From Chryseolinea serpens (GTDB lineage Bacteria > Bacteroidota > Bacteroidia > Cytophagales > Cyclobacteriaceae), in the NCBI RefSeq assembly GCF_900129725.1, contig NZ_FQWQ01000002.1, positions 744,001 to 808,000 on the forward strand: a DNA stretch of 64,000 nt, read 5' to 3'. The stretch's first letter is position 1, and every line of letters begins with the position of its first letter. Below are positions 8,757-17,313 of the stretch, one piece after another. A model generated the notes under the pieces. It was not told the DNA's origin and ran no database searches. It worked only from the letters and a program-made list of their open reading frames with translations. The position numbers were made by a program, and so were the translations under genes.

Positions 8757-9818
8757 TTAAGACAACAAGATCTCCGTCAGGCAAACTTCCTGTTCTTTTC
8801 CCTTGAGCTTCATGGGGCCAATGCTGCGCACGGTATAGTGTTTGTCAAAATTTAATTCCCCCAACAGCGCCGAAGAGGAAACGATGCCCGCCCCGATCTC
8901 CTTGGCCTTGCTCAGGATCCGCGACGCGGTGTTGAGCACATCGCCCGAATAGGTGATCTCGCGTTTCAAAATACCCACCTCACCGGCCACCACCTTGCCG
9001 CTGTGCATCCCGGCGCGGAATTCCGGCACAACACCATAGCGACGGATGTATTTCGCTTTGTTGGATTGAATGTTTTGAAGGATATCAAAATAGCAACGCA
9101 CACACCGGTTGTTCACAACGCCCGCCACGTGGTCCCACGCCACCACCACTTCATCGCCCACATATTGATAGATCTCTCCTTTTGCGTTCAGGATGGGATC
9201 GGTGATGTCGGCAAAAAAATCGCGCAACAATTGGTGGTATAATTCGTCGCCCAGTTTTTCGGCCAGCGTCGTGGACGCATTCAGGTCGAGGAACATGAAG
9301 ATCCGGTTTTCTTCCTGGGGAGTATGGTATTTCCCGCGCAAAATATGACCCAGCCCCTTCTGTCCGACCTTGCTGCTGACCTGGAGCAGGAATTGGGTGA
9401 GCGACACGACGATGAACCACACTAAAATATTCTTCACCCGGGTCGTGTCCCGGAGAAAATACACCAGCGACTGCGTGGGATTGTGGTGGGAGAACATGAC
9501 GCCCTTCACCAGGATAATGATCAATATGATCAACCCAAAGGAAAGGATCACCGCCAAAATGGTGTGCGCATAGGGCCTGTTTTGAAAACGTACATTAATA
9601 TAGAATACCAAAAAGCTTCCCCCCAACACACCACCGATCAGCGCCGAGATCAGGTTTTGTTTCAGGGAGGCAAAAAAGGTGTAGTCGGCGGAAAGGCCTT
9701 GCGAGCTGTGGGTCAACAACACCAGGTGATCGTAGATCGAGATGACAACGCCGATCAGCAACCATGCCGTAAGGATGGTGAGAAGCTGACTGAACCGTAT
9801 GCGTTTTGACCTGCTCAT
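8757..9818 (-). CDS. membrane-anchored class III adenylate/guanylate cyclase
   Basis: 353 residues. The N-terminal third has four hydrophobic helices (about 12-31, 48-70, 78-100, 115-137); the C-terminal half is a class III cyclase homology domain starting RIFMFLDLNAST, whose Asp is a metal ligand, with the second metal Asp in YQYVGDEVVVAW. It continues with FRAGMHSGKVVAGEVG and the YSGDVLNTASRI motif. It should convert ATP (or GTP) to a cyclic nucleotide at the cytoplasmic face. Single-gene unit; divergent from the membrane-anchored unknown at 10040. Nucleotide specificity was not assigned. Confidence 0.9.
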   Translation of the reverse strand: MSRSKRIRFSQLLTILTAWLLIGVVISIYDHLVLLTHSSQGLSADYTFFASLKQNLISALIGGVLGGSFLVFYINVRFQNRPYAHTILAVILSFGLIILIIILVKGVMFSHHNPTQSLVYFLRDTTRVKNILVWFIVVSLTQFLLQVSSKVGQKGLGHILRGKYHTPQEENRIFMFLDLNASTTLAEKLGDELYHQLLRDFFADITDPILNAKGEIYQYVGDEVVVAWDHVAGVVNNRCVRCYFDILQNIQSNKAKYIRRYGVVPEFRAGMHSGKVVAGEVGILKREITYSGDVLNTASRILSKAKEIGAGIVSSSALLGELNFDKHYTVRSIGPMKLKGKEQEVCLTEILLS

Positions 9819-9974
9819 AAAAATTTTGTGTTCCCGATTTACTTAACGTAAAACTACAGCCAGGGCTGCATTTCGAACGGGGGTGAGCATGTCATTTAGC
9901 GGGGGTTTTGCGACTTTCTTGGGATCATCCACACGTTACCACGCCCCTCCCCCAAATCGGTCCCATATTTTTTT

Positions 9975-9982
9975 TTACTTTG
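9975..9982 (+). promoter_or_regulatory. weak candidate -7 element
   Basis: TTACTTTG, one mismatch from TAnnTTTG, 58 bases before the ATG at 10040. No -33 TTG is visible at proper distance. Confidence 0.25.
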
Positions 9983-10039
9983 GCCTCACAACGTTATGCA
10001 TGTAGCTATCGTTGTTTTCATCAACCTAAACTTTATCGC

Positions 10040-10753
10040 ATGGAACAAAATTCAACCCGGGACCTTCGCCTGTTAAAATGGTATGCCGCCGTTTCCACCG
10101 TGGCCATTCTTTTCTTGCTGTATCACTCCCTCCAGCCTAAATCAACCCACCTGCAGTTGGAAGAGCTCGATGTGGAGCGCGTCAACGTCGTGGAAAAAGA
10201 CGGCACCCTGAAAATGGTGATCAGCAACAAAAAACGTCAGCATCCCGGGCTCTCTAATTTCAAACTCATGACCGCCCGCGAACGCGAGGCCGGTATTATC
10301 TTTTTCAATTCATCGGGCGACGAGTGCGGTGGTCTTGTCTATGACGGCACCCGCGAAGAGGCCGGCCTGGCGTTCTCGGTCGACCAGTTCCGGAACGATC
10401 AACTCATGCAACTCCAATATGCACAGCGCACCCAAGGCGACTCCATCCGGCGCCACTACGGTCTCAGACTCTGGGATCGCTCCGAAGATTTTACGTTGGC
10501 CCAACAAATGGCACTCATCGATTCACTACAACGGCTGAAACAAGAAGATGAACTGAACAATCAATTCAAGGCTTTGCGCGAGAAAGGACTGCTGGGAGTG
10601 GAACGGATGTTTGCCGGCAAGAACGACAAGGGCGAAGTGGGGCTGTTCATTCGCGATGACAAGGGGCGGATCCGGATAAAAATTTATTGTGATCGGCAGA
10701 ACAATCCGCGGTTGACGGTGGTAGATGAGCGTGGGGTGGAGAAGGGGCTATGA
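10040..10753 (+). CDS. membrane-anchored protein of unknown function
   Basis: 237 residues. I chose the ATG at 10040 (MEQNSTRDLRLLKWYAAV) because it places a short basic leader before the one hydrophobic helix (about residues 12-31); upstream in-frame codons look non-coding. The outside part is rich in charged residues and has two similar segments (ERVNVVEKDGTLKMVISNKK and RMFAGKNDKGEVGLFIRDDKGR), each resembling a short beta-hairpin with a Lys-Asp-Gly turn. There is no catalytic motif I recognise. It is followed at once by a degenerate GGAGCCA repeat tract. I cannot assign a function. Confidence 0.75.
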   Translation: MEQNSTRDLRLLKWYAAVSTVAILFLLYHSLQPKSTHLQLEELDVERVNVVEKDGTLKMVISNKKRQHPGLSNFKLMTAREREAGIIFFNSSGDECGGLVYDGTREEAGLAFSVDQFRNDQLMQLQYAQRTQGDSIRRHYGLRLWDRSEDFTLAQQMALIDSLQRLKQEDELNNQFKALREKGLLGVERMFAGKNDKGEVGLFIRDDKGRIRIKIYCDRQNNPRLTVVDERGVEKGL

Positions 10754-10755
10754 GA

Positions 10756-10840
10756 AATCAGGAGCCAGGAGCCGGGAGCCAGGAGCTGGGAGGCGGTCTT
10801 CGGGAGCCAGTATTCAGGAGTCGGTCTTCAGGAGCCAGAA
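10756..10840 (+). repeat. degenerate GGAGCCA repeat tract
   Basis: About nine diverged copies of a 7-base unit (GGAGCCA, GGAGCCG, GGAGCTG, GGAGTCG and so on), some spaced by GTCTTCA or GTATTCA. The same unit recurs at 28247-28285 and, inverted, at 28378-28418. It begins right after a stop codon and carries no credible gene. Confidence 0.75.
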
Positions 10841-10873
10841 GTCATTAGCTGAAGGACATTGGCTTGGGGCTGT

Positions 10874-10881
10874 TAATTTTG
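10874..10881 (+). promoter_or_regulatory. candidate -7 promoter element for the PEP mutase-like gene
   Basis: TAATTTTG matches TAnnTTTG exactly and lies 53 bases before the ATG at 10934. A second exact match, TATTTTTG at 10911-10918, is closer to the start. Neither has a well-placed TTG, so the choice between them is open. Confidence 0.35.
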
Positions 10882-10933
10882 TGGGAATGATGGGGATGGG
10901 TATTTTTGATGAGGAGGTTTAAACTACAAACTT

Positions 10934-11776
10934 ATGAATACAAAAGATCAGGAATTGAGAGCGATTGCTTTTAGGGGGTTGCATGAGCGGGAGGGGATTT
11001 TTGTGGCGCCGAACCCTTGGGATGCGGGGTCGGCGAAGATGTTGGCGAGTTTGGGGTTTGAGGCGTTGGCGACGACGAGCGCGGGGTTGGCGTTTTCGTT
11101 AGGGAAGCCCGATGGGCAAGGGTTGCTGCTGCTGCAGGAGACGATAAAAAATGTGGGGGATATTGCGCAGGCGGTGTCGCTGCCGGTGTCGGCAGATTTG
11201 GAAAATGGTTATGGTGATGATCCGCAGGCGTGCGCGGAAACTATTTTGCTCGCGGCCAAAGCGGGAGCCGTGGGTGGTTCTATTGAAGATGCTACCGGTC
11301 GGGCTGGTGATCCCATTTATACCTTTGATCTCTCGGTGCAGCGCATCAAAGCGGCGGTGAAAGCGGCGCGGTCCCTCCCCTTCCATTTTACCTTGACGGC
11401 TCGCGCAGAAAACTTCCTTCACGGTCGCATCGACCTGGCAGATACGTTGAAAAGATTAGTGGCCTATGCCGAAGCGGGAGCCGACGTGCTCTTTGCGCCG
11501 GGCTTGAAAACGCGCGAAGAAATAAGCGCGGTGGTACAGGCCGTTGCTCCTCGCCCGGTGAACGTGGTGATGGGATTGAGCGATGCACGCTTTTCAGTGG
11601 ATGAACTTCAGGCGCTGGGAGTGAAACGCGTAAGCGTCGGGTCATCGTTGGCTCGTGCCGCGTACAGTTCTTTTATCAATGGGTCGGAAGAGATCATGAA
11701 GACCGGAACATTCGGGTTCGCTGGAGGCGCGCGGTCGTACGCGAAAATTAATACAATGTTGGAGGGGACGCGATGA
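10934..11776 (+). CDS. isocitrate lyase/PEP mutase superfamily protein
   Basis: 280 residues forming an alpha/beta barrel of the PEP mutase/isocitrate lyase superfamily. Recognisable parts are FVAPNPWDAGSAKML at the N terminus, the barrel strands SAGLAFSLGKPDGQ and PVSADLENGYGD (metal-binding acidic residues), GGSIEDATGR and FTLTARAENFLHGR. The catalytic KKCGH loop of true isocitrate lyase is absent, so it belongs with the 2,3-bisphospho-lyase/phosphonopyruvate-type or uncharacterised members that make or break C-C or P-C bonds in small oxo acids. Codon choice in the first 100 codons (GGG, TTG, GCG) is more G-rich than in the rest. It converges with the exported unknown. Confidence 0.85.
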   Translation: MNTKDQELRAIAFRGLHEREGIFVAPNPWDAGSAKMLASLGFEALATTSAGLAFSLGKPDGQGLLLLQETIKNVGDIAQAVSLPVSADLENGYGDDPQACAETILLAAKAGAVGGSIEDATGRAGDPIYTFDLSVQRIKAAVKAARSLPFHFTLTARAENFLHGRIDLADTLKRLVAYAEAGADVLFAPGLKTREEISAVVQAVAPRPVNVVMGLSDARFSVDELQALGVKRVSVGSSLARAAYSSFINGSEEIMKTGTFGFAGGARSYAKINTMLEGTR

Positions 11777-11875
11777 GATCGAATGTTCGTTGAAGAGGGC
11801 CCGATCCCAACAAGAGCGGCACATCCTACAATGAACACGCCACCTATCGGGCTGGAACTCACACGTGGTAAAGCC

Positions 11876-12964
11876 CTAGTAGGTACATTTGGTCCTATTA
11901 TCGTCCTGAGAAGTTACTTGCTGCAACAACCCAAGCTCGCCGAAAGTAAAATTGATCACCGAATATTTATCCAGGCATCTGCTTTCGTATTTCCTGTTTT
12001 GCTGTGTGGTGATGTTGTTCGTATAGGTATTGGTCGTAATGGTGGGATTAATGTCTGCTTTAAATTGATCGAACGTGAAGTCGGGTTTTATAAACTCGAA
12101 GGGAAAGTCGTATCGCGTCTCCTGCTGTACGAGATTTTTGTCATTGTACGTAAACAGACGCATAATACCTTTGGTGACGCCTGCTCGTTTTGCATATACA
12201 ATGCCTTCCATTTTGCCATCGGCCAGGTAGCGTATTCGCGTAATGTCATATATTTTGGCATCGCTGAGGTCTTCCCGAAACACCAAAGTGAGCCGTCCTT
12301 TTTGATCATATTCAAATGTTGTCTTAACGGCCTTTGCCATTTTCTGCTGGTTAGGGCCTGTCCATTTAAGAACGTAACCCATACTCTCCATCACCAGATC
12401 GTTTTTAATCGTGAATTCCCTCCAAAGCCTGTTTTTTTCTTCTTCTATGGAGGCAACCCGTTTTAAGGTATCCCCTGCATAGATAAAATCAAGTCTAAAG
12501 CTTTCGTTTGAGGTGTGGTCGCTCATACGCAGCGAAGTGATCTTGCTCTTATTGGCCGCATCATCGTGGAAGACCTGGATGCTCTGGGTCTTTTTACTTT
12601 CAAGGGCTTTAGATTCGATAGGTTTGTGGATGCCATACACCCGAATACTGCGAAGGCTATTCTCCTTGAAGATTCCTTCGATCATGGCCTCCGGTTGATT
12701 GTGGGAATTTGCCAAACGAATCACAACCGTGCTGTCATCAACTTGTTTGATGTGATCATTGGGCAGTTCGAATTCCCCATAAGCTTGGATTTCGTTCCAG
12801 ACATTCGATTTAATTGCATTTTCGAGGTAACCCATTTGAACCAGCAAACGCTTGGTCTTTACCAATGCATCGATTTGATCCTGGCCGATCTTTTGTTTAC
12901 CCGGTTGCGCCTGCGCAATCGTTGCAAGAACAACCCACACAGCAACGAACAATTTGCTTTTCAT
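11876..12964 (-). CDS. exported protein of unknown function
   Basis: About 362 residues with a clean signal peptide (MKSKLFVAVWVVLATIAQAQ). The mature part is acidic-basic mixed, with many short beta-strand-like stretches such as YDQKGRLTLVFREDL, IRYLADGKMEGIVYAKRAG and FTYNDKNLVQQETRYDF; these are reminiscent of YD/RHS-like or antitoxin-YwqK-like hairpin repeats, but no family could be assigned with confidence. The start at 12964 is preferred over 12970 because it opens the signal peptide with MKSK. It stands alone between a convergent PEP mutase-like gene and a permease gene on the same strand. Confidence 0.7.
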   Translation of the reverse strand: MKSKLFVAVWVVLATIAQAQPGKQKIGQDQIDALVKTKRLLVQMGYLENAIKSNVWNEIQAYGEFELPNDHIKQVDDSTVVIRLANSHNQPEAMIEGIFKENSLRSIRVYGIHKPIESKALESKKTQSIQVFHDDAANKSKITSLRMSDHTSNESFRLDFIYAGDTLKRVASIEEEKNRLWREFTIKNDLVMESMGYVLKWTGPNQQKMAKAVKTTFEYDQKGRLTLVFREDLSDAKIYDITRIRYLADGKMEGIVYAKRAGVTKGIMRLFTYNDKNLVQQETRYDFPFEFIKPDFTFDQFKADINPTITTNTYTNNITTQQNRKYESRCLDKYSVINFTFGELGLLQQVTSQDDNRTKCTY

Positions 12965-13108
12965 AGTCATGTCGACGTTTGTCAGATGGGGTCGAATTTA
13001 GTCTAAGACGTCGGTATCAAAAATTATTACTGACTTTTATTTTCTCTTTTTATGGCGGGATTAATTTTCAATGTAACATGGGATGCCCGTGTCAACAAAT
13101 CCGAAGGT

Positions 13109-15775
13109 TTATTCGGACCGCAAACGATTGGCCGGATTTGCCATTGCCGCGCGGATCGACTGATAGCTTACGGTGAAAAGCGCGATGATCACCGAAACTA
13201 CGCCCGCCAAAACAAACACATCCCAGGTCACGTCAATCTTATACGCATAGTCCTCCAGCCATTTTTGCGTCATGTACCACGCCAGCGGAGCGGCGATGAC
13301 GAGGGCGATGAGTACGAGCTTTACAAAATTCCTTGTCAACAGTTGAAATATGCTGCCGGTGGTCGCGCCCATCACCAGGCGGATGCTGATCTCTTTGCCG
13401 CGTTGTTCTACCATGAACGAAGAGAGTGCAAACAATCCCAGGCAGGCCACGATAATGGCCAGCGTGGCGAAGCACGTGAGGATCTTCCCGGTTCGCGAAA
13501 CGTCTTCATACATGCGGGCATAGCTCTCGTCGAGAAAAGAATAACGGAAGGGCTGATGCGGCATGAATTTGTTCCACACCTTTGCCAACGATGCCAGGGT
13601 GCTGGTCAAATTGTGCGACTTCACTTTTACGGCGGCAATAGAACCTCCATTGGCGTATTTCAAACAAAGCGGCCGGATCGCTCCTTTCATGGACTCGAAA
13701 TTAAAATTCTCTACCACACCGACCACGGTAAACACACCATTACCGTTAGTGATCCGCTCACCCAGATGTTTTTTAAGCCCCAGGTTTTTTACCATGGCCT
13801 GGTTGATGACCACGGCTTGGGAGTCGGAAGCCAAACGTTTGTCGAAGTCGCGACCTTCGACAACTTTCATGCCGAGGGTATGGATATAGTCGGCGTCAAC
13901 AAACCAAATTTGGCCGGAGACACCAATATCTTCCCGTTGCTTTCCTTCCTTCCAAAAAGTATTCTGATCGCGGTTCGTTCCAGCCACAGGAAGATAGTCC
14001 GAAAGGGTCGCGCTTTCCACTTCCGAAAGTTGCAATAATTCTTCCTTGAAGGTTTCCTGTTGCTTGCGAAGCGTGTTCGTACCCTGGACCATCACCACCT
14101 GGTCTTTGTCGAAACCGACCTTCGTGTGCAGGATGAAATTCATTTGCTTGTAGATAATGAATGTGCCAATGATCAACACGATGGATGTGGCAAATTGAAA
14201 GACCACCAGCGCGCTGCGAAGACCCGAGCTTTTGCTGCCCTTGCTCACGGTGCCCTTCAACACCTCGGCCGGTTTGAACGACGAGAGGTAGAAGGCAGGA
14301 TACAAGCCCGCAAACACGCCGATAACCAAAGCCGCCGCCGCGAGCAACGGAATGAACCACACGGTCTGCCACGGCACCGACAATTCCGTGCCCGCCAAAG
14401 AATTAAAAAACGGCATGACCAACGTCACGAGCAAAACACCAAAAACAAAGGATACCACGCTATACACCAGCGACTCCGTGAGAAACTGACGAATCAAATA
14501 CCCGCGCACCGATCCCACCACTTTGCGCAAGCCCACCTCCTTGGCGCGATTGGCCGATTTGGCCGTCGACAGGTTGATAAAATTGATACAGGCTAACAAC
14601 AGGATGAACACGGCGATGCCCCCGAAAAGCCAGACGTAGCGCGCATCGCCATGCCGCAGTTCGTCCTCCACTTTTTCAGGATTGAGATGGATGTTCTTCA
14701 CGGGCTGCAACCCCAGGAAATGGTGCAGCTTGATTTCGGCTGCCGATTGATCGCCGGTTTGTGCGAGATAACCCATCAGGTAGTTGTCGCGGATGGCGGT
14801 TAGTTTTTTCTGCAGGGCCACGGCATCGGCACCAGGTTTGAGCCGCACGTAGGTGTCATAATTCCAGCAACACCAGCTGGTTTGTTCGCCGGGCCAGAAT
14901 TCAACCCCGGTGAGCGTGAGCAAAAAATCATAATGGAGATGCGAGTCGGCAGCAAAGTCTGCCATCACGCCACCGATGACATACGGTGTATCTTTATGTT
15001 CGTTTAAGATCACGGTCTTCCCGATCGCCTCTTCCCCCGGGAAATATTTATCGGCCATGCGTTTAGAAAGCACGATGCTGTTGGGTTTGATCAGTGCATT
15101 CTCGCGGCTGCCGCTCACGAACGAGATCTCCAGGATGTCGAGCAGTTCGTTGTCGGCATAGACAAATCCTTCTTCATACAAGTTCTCCACCTGGTCTTCG
15201 CGCCGGAACAGGTTGCTGCCCGCTTGTTGCCACTTCTGCGGTATGAGGCGACCGGACTTCTCCACTTCCGGGTAATCTGTCTTCACGATCTGGGCCACCA
15301 TCGGCGGCAGCGAGGTCCACCGCGCCGCATCCGGTCCTCGGAAGTCGTTATACATCCGATAGAGTCGTGCGCCGTTGGCGTAGTTTTTATCAAAGCTCAA
15401 TTCACGGCGGATGTAAAGAAAGATCACCAGGCAAGTGGCCAATCCCAACGCAAGGCCTCCAATCGTAATGCTGGTGTACATCTTCTGACGCGCCATGGTC
15501 CTCCAGGCGATCTTAAAATAATTTTCAAACATGGCGAGTTCATTTAAAGCGTATGACTGTCGTTTTCTTCGAAGCGCAAACGGCTGGAGAAAGGCCACCA
15601 CGTTTCCTATAAATAAGAGATCGGCTTTGCGTTTGCCAATCGCGGCACGCCGCCGGTCGTAGAGTTCCATAAAGTCGCCCAACGCTGCCTCCGACAAATG
15701 GTCGTTGCAATACCAGCGAAAGAACCGCACGGCCCATCGCGGTGGACCTTCCCTTTGAGGTGTCTTGTTTTTCAT
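13109..15775 (-). CDS. MacB/FtsX-type ABC transporter permease with N-terminal prefix domain
   Basis: 888 residues. An N-terminal cytoplasmic prefix (about 1-80, WAVRFFRWYCNDHLSEAALGDF, broken here) precedes the first membrane helix at ITIGGLALGLATCLVIFLYI. Then come a large periplasmic MacB core domain, three helices with the FtsX motif SANRAKEVGLRKVVGS, a second periplasmic domain and a final FtsX block (EQRGKEISIRLVMGA). Such permeases drive mechanotransmission or export with a separate ATPase, which is not in this window. The ATG at 15775 overlaps the stop of padR (ATGA), so the two are translationally coupled. ATG codons further upstream would run into padR and are rejected. Confidence 0.9.
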   Translation of the reverse strand: MKNKTPQREGPPRWAVRFFRWYCNDHLSEAALGDFMELYDRRRAAIGKRKADLLFIGNVVAFLQPFALRRKRQSYALNELAMFENYFKIAWRTMARQKMYTSITIGGLALGLATCLVIFLYIRRELSFDKNYANGARLYRMYNDFRGPDAARWTSLPPMVAQIVKTDYPEVEKSGRLIPQKWQQAGSNLFRREDQVENLYEEGFVYADNELLDILEISFVSGSRENALIKPNSIVLSKRMADKYFPGEEAIGKTVILNEHKDTPYVIGGVMADFAADSHLHYDFLLTLTGVEFWPGEQTSWCCWNYDTYVRLKPGADAVALQKKLTAIRDNYLMGYLAQTGDQSAAEIKLHHFLGLQPVKNIHLNPEKVEDELRHGDARYVWLFGGIAVFILLLACINFINLSTAKSANRAKEVGLRKVVGSVRGYLIRQFLTESLVYSVVSFVFGVLLVTLVMPFFNSLAGTELSVPWQTVWFIPLLAAAALVIGVFAGLYPAFYLSSFKPAEVLKGTVSKGSKSSGLRSALVVFQFATSIVLIIGTFIIYKQMNFILHTKVGFDKDQVVMVQGTNTLRKQQETFKEELLQLSEVESATLSDYLPVAGTNRDQNTFWKEGKQREDIGVSGQIWFVDADYIHTLGMKVVEGRDFDKRLASDSQAVVINQAMVKNLGLKKHLGERITNGNGVFTVVGVVENFNFESMKGAIRPLCLKYANGGSIAAVKVKSHNLTSTLASLAKVWNKFMPHQPFRYSFLDESYARMYEDVSRTGKILTCFATLAIIVACLGLFALSSFMVEQRGKEISIRLVMGATTGSIFQLLTRNFVKLVLIALVIAAPLAWYMTQKWLEDYAYKIDVTWDVFVLAGVVSVIIALFTVSYQSIRAAMANPANRLRSE

Positions 15776-16110
15776 AGTGCCCCGGCCTCCCACACGATTT
15801 TCGGAACTTCGCGCCACATACTGTTGCGTAGCTCACGCGATTGACTGAGCACTTTCTTGCCCGCGGCCGTGAGCGTATACAAACGCTTGTCGCGTCCACC
15901 CCGGACCTGCGTGGCACCGCCCATCCGTGACTTCAGGTAACCCTTGTCCTCCAGGCGCACCAGCACCTTGTGCACAGCGCTCATCATGATGGGGCGTCCG
16001 GTTTTGTGTTCCAGCTCGTCCACAATGGCCAGACCATAGGCATCGTCGAACAAAATGCCCACCGCCAGCAAGACCAGTTCTTCGAACTCGCCGAGGTATG
16101 TTCCTTTCAT
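15772..16110 (-). CDS. PadR-family transcriptional regulator
   Basis: 112 residues starting MKGTYLGEFEELVLLAVGIL, the usual opening of the PadR proteins that accompany permease genes in Bacteroidota. The winged helix includes DDAYGLAIVDELEHKTGR, SAVHKVLVRLEDKGYLKS and the wing YTLTAAGKKVL. PadR members are repressors that respond to small molecules. The stop overlaps the permease start by four bases, which argues that it regulates its own operon. In-frame sequence before 16110 is not protein-like and was excluded. Confidence 0.9.
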   Translation of the reverse strand: MKGTYLGEFEELVLLAVGILFDDAYGLAIVDELEHKTGRPIMMSAVHKVLVRLEDKGYLKSRMGGATQVRGGRDKRLYTLTAAGKKVLSQSRELRNSMWREVPKIVWEAGAL

Positions 16111-16128
16111 ATTTGTTTCACCTTTGTC

Positions 16129-16136
16129 TAAAGATA
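16129..16136 (-). promoter_or_regulatory. candidate -7 element for the padR-permease operon
   Basis: On the minus strand TATCTTTA, one mismatch from TAnnTTTG, 18 bases before the padR start codon. Confidence 0.35.
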
Positions 16137-16328
16137 GCGGAAATGGCGAAATGGTTGCATGGGGTTTCAGAAAAAAAATTCTCTCCCTTTCAAAAAATGT
16201 GTTTTCGCGGCGGTTAACGGAATCAGCATTCGTCCGGAATGCCCCTAAGGTTGGCAGGTAATGTATTTCCACGTTCGCCGAAAGGCTTCAATTTTGGATC
16301 AACAATAACCCACTAACCCCTAACACTC

Positions 16329-16724
16329 ATGGTACGCCTCATCCTCTCCATCGTTGCCGGTTTCATCGTAACGGCTGTTCTTTCTACCGGCACTGACTTC
16401 GCCTTAGAATCAGCCGGCATCCTGCCACCCTATGGACAACCGCTGTTTGACACAGGCCTGTTGCTGTTGGCCACGACCTACCGTGCCGTGTACCAGGTCA
16501 TCGGAAGCTACGTGGCTGCGCGCGTTGCCAGGGAAAGTGCGAACGCAGCGGTATGGACTTTGGCAATATTAGGCGCTGTCATCTGGCTGGCTGGAGGACT
16601 CGCCATGCGGGATCTGGCTCCCCTCTGGTACAGCGTACTCGGCGCTGTGCTTTCTTTGCCGACAACCTTATTGGGTGGAAAATTGAATGCACTGAAGATG
16701 GAAAAGACAGCAGTGTCAAAATAA
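16329..16724 (+). CDS. small four-helix membrane protein
   Basis: 131 residues, mostly hydrophobic, with four probable membrane helices (about 4-24, 41-60, 73-92, 97-117) and the short tail ALKMEKTAVSK. It resembles small uncharacterised membrane proteins found across Bacteroidota and Acidobacteria, with no catalytic residues visible. It is divergent from padR with 218 bases between, and a monocistronic arrangement is likely because a hairpin follows. Function unknown. Confidence 0.7.
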   Translation: MVRLILSIVAGFIVTAVLSTGTDFALESAGILPPYGQPLFDTGLLLLATTYRAVYQVIGSYVAARVARESANAAVWTLAILGAVIWLAGGLAMRDLAPLWYSVLGAVLSLPTTLLGGKLNALKMEKTAVSK

Positions 16725-16773
16725 AACAACTGCGTTCGATGCTCCTAAAGCCAGTCGCTTTTCACTTTAAACT

Positions 16774-16800
16774 TCATACTGCAAGAAACCTGCAGTATGA
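16774..16800. terminator. hairpin after the small membrane protein gene
   Basis: A perfect 10-base stem TCATACTGCA / TGCAGTATGA with a 7-base loop, 50 bases after the stop codon. No T-run follows, so it may be a pause or RNA-end-protecting hairpin rather than a full terminator. Confidence 0.5.
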
Positions 16801-16960
16801 CGCGCACAGCCTCCTGGCCAGATCCAAATAAAAAACTACTCAAAAACGGTGTAACATTACATCGGCTTTTTGCCCGGAAGCACCAAACAACGCTACGGCT
16901 AGTTGTGATGGAGTTTAAAAGCGCATAAATTAAAATGTCACCTTTAAAACTCACATCACT

Positions 16961-17272
16961 ATGAACAAGCAAAAATATCACCTGCAACGTCAGCTCAAAT
17001 CTACCGGAACGGCTTACTTATTAACGCTCTTTGTTTTTGGAACACACTATGGCTATTTAGGAAAGTGGGGGATCCAGATCTTGTTTTGGATCACCCTCTA
17101 TGGCGTGGGCGTCTGGTATCTCATCGATTTGTTCCGCATCCCCGGGCTGGTGGCCCGCCACAATGCAAAACTATGGCAACAAATCGATGAGATCGAGAAA
17201 AGAGAACGCGCAGACGAGGTCGCGATGAACCTGGCCATCCTGAACGAAAAAAAGCGACAGAATTTTTCTTAG
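16961..17272 (+). CDS. TM2-domain-like small membrane protein
   Basis: 103 residues. A basic N terminus (MNKQKYHLQRQLKS) precedes two hydrophobic helices (about 17-34 and 38-57) containing HYGYLGKWGIQILFW and WYLIDLFRIPGLVARHN. This helix-turn-helix with Gly and a C-terminal D-x-F-x-I-P is the TM2 domain pattern. The C-terminal third is a charged helix (IDEIEKRERADEV). TM2 proteins sit in the inner membrane; their role in bacteria is unknown. It converges with the TonB receptor gene. Confidence 0.75.
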   Translation: MNKQKYHLQRQLKSTGTAYLLTLFVFGTHYGYLGKWGIQILFWITLYGVGVWYLIDLFRIPGLVARHNAKLWQQIDEIEKRERADEVAMNLAILNEKKRQNFS

Positions 17273-17313
17273 GTAAAATTACATCTGTGAAAACACGGCC
17301 GTGGTGTTAGACA

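Noticed and set aside
10756-10922. A 65-codon frame over the GGAGCCA repeats
   Set aside because: It is a translation of the repeat with no protein-like composition.
11799-11852. Inverted repeat GCCCGAT / ATCGGGC between the PEP mutase-like and exported unknown genes
   Set aside because: A 40-base loop makes it a weak terminator candidate; chance cannot be excluded.
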